Positions 62,901 to 64,000 of a DNA stretch of 64,000 bases are shown here, piece after piece. The position numbers and the translations under genes are program-made. Source of the DNA: CAIWHR01 sp963823215. Its GTDB lineage: Bacteria > Pseudomonadota > Gammaproteobacteria > Burkholderiales > Casimicrobiaceae. The DNA lies in assembly GCA_963823215.1 (NCBI GenBank), contig CAWGKT010000006.1:124001-188000 (forward strand). Direction: 5' to 3'. Each line of letters opens with the position of its first letter. Positions within the stretch are counted from its first letter, which is position 1. Under the pieces are notes generated by a model. That model was not told the DNA's origin and searched no databases. It saw only the letters and a list, made by a program, of their open reading frames with translations.

Positions 62901-62940
62901 GAAGATGCTCGACGAGGTCTTGACGGCATTGAAATCCTGA
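59911..62940 (+). CDS. pntAB: NAD(P) transhydrogenase, alpha and beta subunits joined in one ORF (PntA-PntB)
   Basis: A single 1009-residue frame. Residues 1-533 match PntA: IGVPKEVFPGEKRVATVPE, VIGAGVAGLAAIGAA (NAD site), then membrane helices ending MLAMFRK. Residues 539-1009 match PntB from its usual first methionine (MTSSLSLVSYIGATILFIL) to the NADP domain (VPGYGMAVAQAQHTVFEI, VIGANDIVNPAA). The joint is codons 534-538, Trp-Glu-Glu-Glu-Thr; TGG at 61510-61512 is one base from TGA or TAG, and the following GGAAGAAGAG before ATG 61525 looks like the old pntB ribosome site. The enzyme moves hydride between NAD and NADP, driven by the proton gradient. Both ends of a normal gene pair are intact. 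Confidence 0.93.
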   Translation: MSLLIGVPKEVFPGEKRVATVPEVVQKLIKQGFRVAVEAGAGDAAQINDDAYRAAGAEIVADRARLWATSDIVLKVRGPERDEVGLLREGGTLVSFIWPAQNPELLRELAARKATVLAMDSVPRISRAQKLDALSSMANIGGYRAVIEAAHEFGRFFTGSITAAGKVPPAKVFVIGAGVAGLAAIGAASGLGAIVRANDTRPEVEDQIKSLGGEFVPVDYEEEGSGVGGYAKVMSEGFQQAQREVFAKQAKDVDIIITTALIPGKPAPKLITEDMVRSMKQGSVIVDMAAEQGGNCECTVPGEVVVRHGVTIIGYKDLPSRLAKQASTLYANNLFRLMEDMVKTKSIDGDAINVDMKDEVLRGTTVIDKGEVTWPPPAPKLSVAPAAAAAKPVAATPKAKGHGASSGPMAWTKTAVVFGAGALLFLLVGRHAPASFLGHFTVFVLACFVGYMVVWNVKPALHTPLMSVTNAVSSIIAIGALVQVAPDLSGISADLSRPGEWIRWLSVGAIALATINMFGGFAVTQRMLAMFRKWEEETMTSSLSLVSYIGATILFILCLGGLSNQETSRRGNLYGMIGMTIAVLATVFGVQVTAAGLPWILAAMVVGAGIGLYAARVVQMTQMPELVALMHSLVGLAAMLVGYANFIDPAVSANLTPAEHIIHEIEMFLGVLIGAVTFSGSVIAFGKLSGKIGGKPMLLPARHLLNLAGLIAVIYFGYAFINAHSVAEAMTPMIVMSVVALLFGIHMVMAIGGADMPVVVSMLNSYSGWAAAATGFMLSNDLLIVTGALVGSSGAILSYIMCAAMNRNFISVIAGGFGTDSGAPAAAGAVAPAGEVNPILAPETAELLRDAKNVIIVPGYGMAVAQAQHTVFEITRTLREMGVNVRFGIHPVAGRMPGHMNVLLAEAKVPYDIVFEMDELNDDFPDTDVAMVIGANDIVNPAAQDDPTSPIAGMPVLEVWKAKTSIVMKRSMASGYAGVDNPLFYKDNNHMLFGDARKMLDEVLTALKS

Positions 62941-63031
62941 TCGACGCCGAGCGTTTCTCCCGGTCTTTCGCGATCGAGGCTGGCGGCGAACAGGCCACCA
63001 GCGCGGCGTCAACCCTCCGACACGGCGAACG

Positions 63032-64000
63032 ATGTCCGGTCCGCTCTCGCACCTGACCGTGCTCGACCTGTCCCGTGTGCTGGCGGGGCCGTGGTGCACG
63101 CAGCTGCTCGCGGACCTCGGAGCGACGGTCATCAAGATCGAGAAGCCGGGAAGCGGTGACGACACGCGGGCGTGGGGCCCGCCGTTCCTGAAGGATGCGA
63201 GCGGACGCGATACCAGCGAGGCGGCCTATTACCTGTCGTGCAACCGGGGCAAGCTGTCCGTTGCCGTCGATTTCACGACGCCCGACGGACAGCGGATCGT
63301 CCGCGATCTCGTGCGGCAGGCCGATGTGCTCGTCGAGAACTACAAGGTCGGCGGTCTCGAGAAGTATGGCCTCGACTATCCCGCCGTGGCCGCGGCAAAC
63401 CCGCGGCTCGTCTACGCGTCGATCACGGGCTTCGGGCAGAACGGCCCGTACGCGGACCATGCCGGGTACGATTTCATCATCCAGGGCATGTCCGGCTTCA
63501 TGAGCGTCACCGGCGAGCGCGACGATCTTCCCGGCGGCGGTCCGCAGAAAGCCGGCATCGCGATCACGGACCTGATGACAGGCATGTACACCACGGTGGC
63601 CATCCAGGCAGCGCTCGCACATCGCGACCGCACGGGACGGGGCCAGTGGATCGACACCTGCCTCTTCGATTCGGCCGTCGCGATGATGGCGGTGATGAAT
63701 CTCAATTACCTCGTGACCGGCAAGCCGCCGGCACGCGCCGGCAACGCGCACCAGAACATCGTGCCGTACCAGGTGTTCGCCTGCGCCGACGGCCACCTGA
63801 TCCTCGCGATCGGCAACGACAGCCAGTTCGCCAAATTCTGTGAAACGACAGACCGGCGCGCGTGGGCAGTCGACGGACGCTTCGCCAAGAATGCCGACCG
63901 CGTGCGCAATCGTGCGCTCCTCGTTCCGCTCGTCGCCGAGGTGATGCGCACACGCACGCAGCGCGCGTGGCTCGACCTGCTCGAGCCGCTCGGCATCCCC
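63032..64000 (+). CDS. CaiB/BaiF family CoA-transferase, partial
   Basis: 323 codons to the right window edge, open. Family III CoA-transferase: LTVLDLSRVLAGPWCTQLLA, GATVIKIEKPGSGDDTR, VLVENYKVGGLEKYGLDY, and the catalytic aspartate in AGYDFIIQGMSG. It transfers CoA between carboxylic acids. ATG 63032 is 91 bases after pntAB on the same strand. Substrate unknown. Confidence 0.9.
   Translation, partial: MSGPLSHLTVLDLSRVLAGPWCTQLLADLGATVIKIEKPGSGDDTRAWGPPFLKDASGRDTSEAAYYLSCNRGKLSVAVDFTTPDGQRIVRDLVRQADVLVENYKVGGLEKYGLDYPAVAAANPRLVYASITGFGQNGPYADHAGYDFIIQGMSGFMSVTGERDDLPGGGPQKAGIAITDLMTGMYTTVAIQAALAHRDRTGRGQWIDTCLFDSAVAMMAVMNLNYLVTGKPPARAGNAHQNIVPYQVFACADGHLILAIGNDSQFAKFCETTDRRAWAVDGRFAKNADRVRNRALLVPLVAEVMRTRTQRAWLDLLEPLGIP

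Overview
The window looks like chromosomal DNA of a high-GC betaproteobacterium, probably Burkholderiales or a close relative. The reasons are gene orders typical of that class: suhB/trmJ, cysE-iscR-iscS-iscU-iscA-hscB-hscA-fdx-iscX, and ndk-rlmN-pilF-rodZ-ispG-hisS-yfgM-bamB-der-hfq-hflX-hflK-hflC-hisZ-purA. There are no phage genes, transposases, rRNA genes or CRISPR arrays. One tRNA gene (Leu, CAG) is present.

Layout. 1-4.4 kb (minus strand) is an accessory cluster: an ATP-grasp enzyme cut by the window edge, a radical SAM protein with a CCAEP-type cysteine tail, a DUF971 protein, a second radical SAM protein, and a universal stress protein broken by two frameshifts. 4.5-14 kb is an acyl-CoA, alcohol and aldehyde catabolic region (phosphotransferase-like protein, SDR, thiolase, phosphonatase, aldehyde dehydrogenase, acyl-CoA dehydrogenase, GMC oxidoreductase); three of these genes carry a frameshift. 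14-17.6 kb has two unknown proteins, suhB and trmJ. 17.7-20.8 kb is a TRAP transporter lying between trmJ and cysE. 21-27.7 kb is cysE plus the complete ISC iron-sulfur assembly operon behind an IscR-type promoter. 27.7-31.3 kb holds serB, rnr and tRNA-Leu. 31.3-49.9 kb is the long minus-strand housekeeping block (nucleotide synthesis, Hfl protease regulators, Hfq, outer-membrane assembly, tRNA charging, isoprenoid synthesis, pilus assembly, RNA methylation) with a duplicated ndk on either side of a TerC-Usp fusion. 50-53.3 kb is a second TRAP transporter. 53.3-64 kb holds tilS, accA, small membrane and transferase genes, a tartrate/isopropylmalate-type dehydrogenase, a pntA-pntB gene joined in one frame, and the start of a CaiB-type CoA-transferase.

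The most unusual signal is a set of short repeats whose unit lengths are multiples of three (78 bp and 60 bp, plus a single-copy type of about 66 bp). They sit at gene junctions: hscB/hscA, bamB/der, terC/ndk and upstream of dctQ. At three junctions the repeats form an open frame that starts on, or two bases after, the upstream stop codon. At hscB/hscA its stop codon also overlaps the hscA start. The same repeat frames occur inside two housekeeping proteins, at the N-terminus of RNase R and in the middle of RlmN. This resembles, by inference, a family of protein-compatible mobile palindromic elements.

A second recurrent signal is six apparent +1 frameshifts, all in the same direction. Five lie in the first 13.5 kb and one at 31.5 kb. 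They are either real decay of dispensable genes or base-calling errors; the sequence alone cannot decide. Starts were chosen from ribosome binding sites and family N-termini; uncertain ones are stated.
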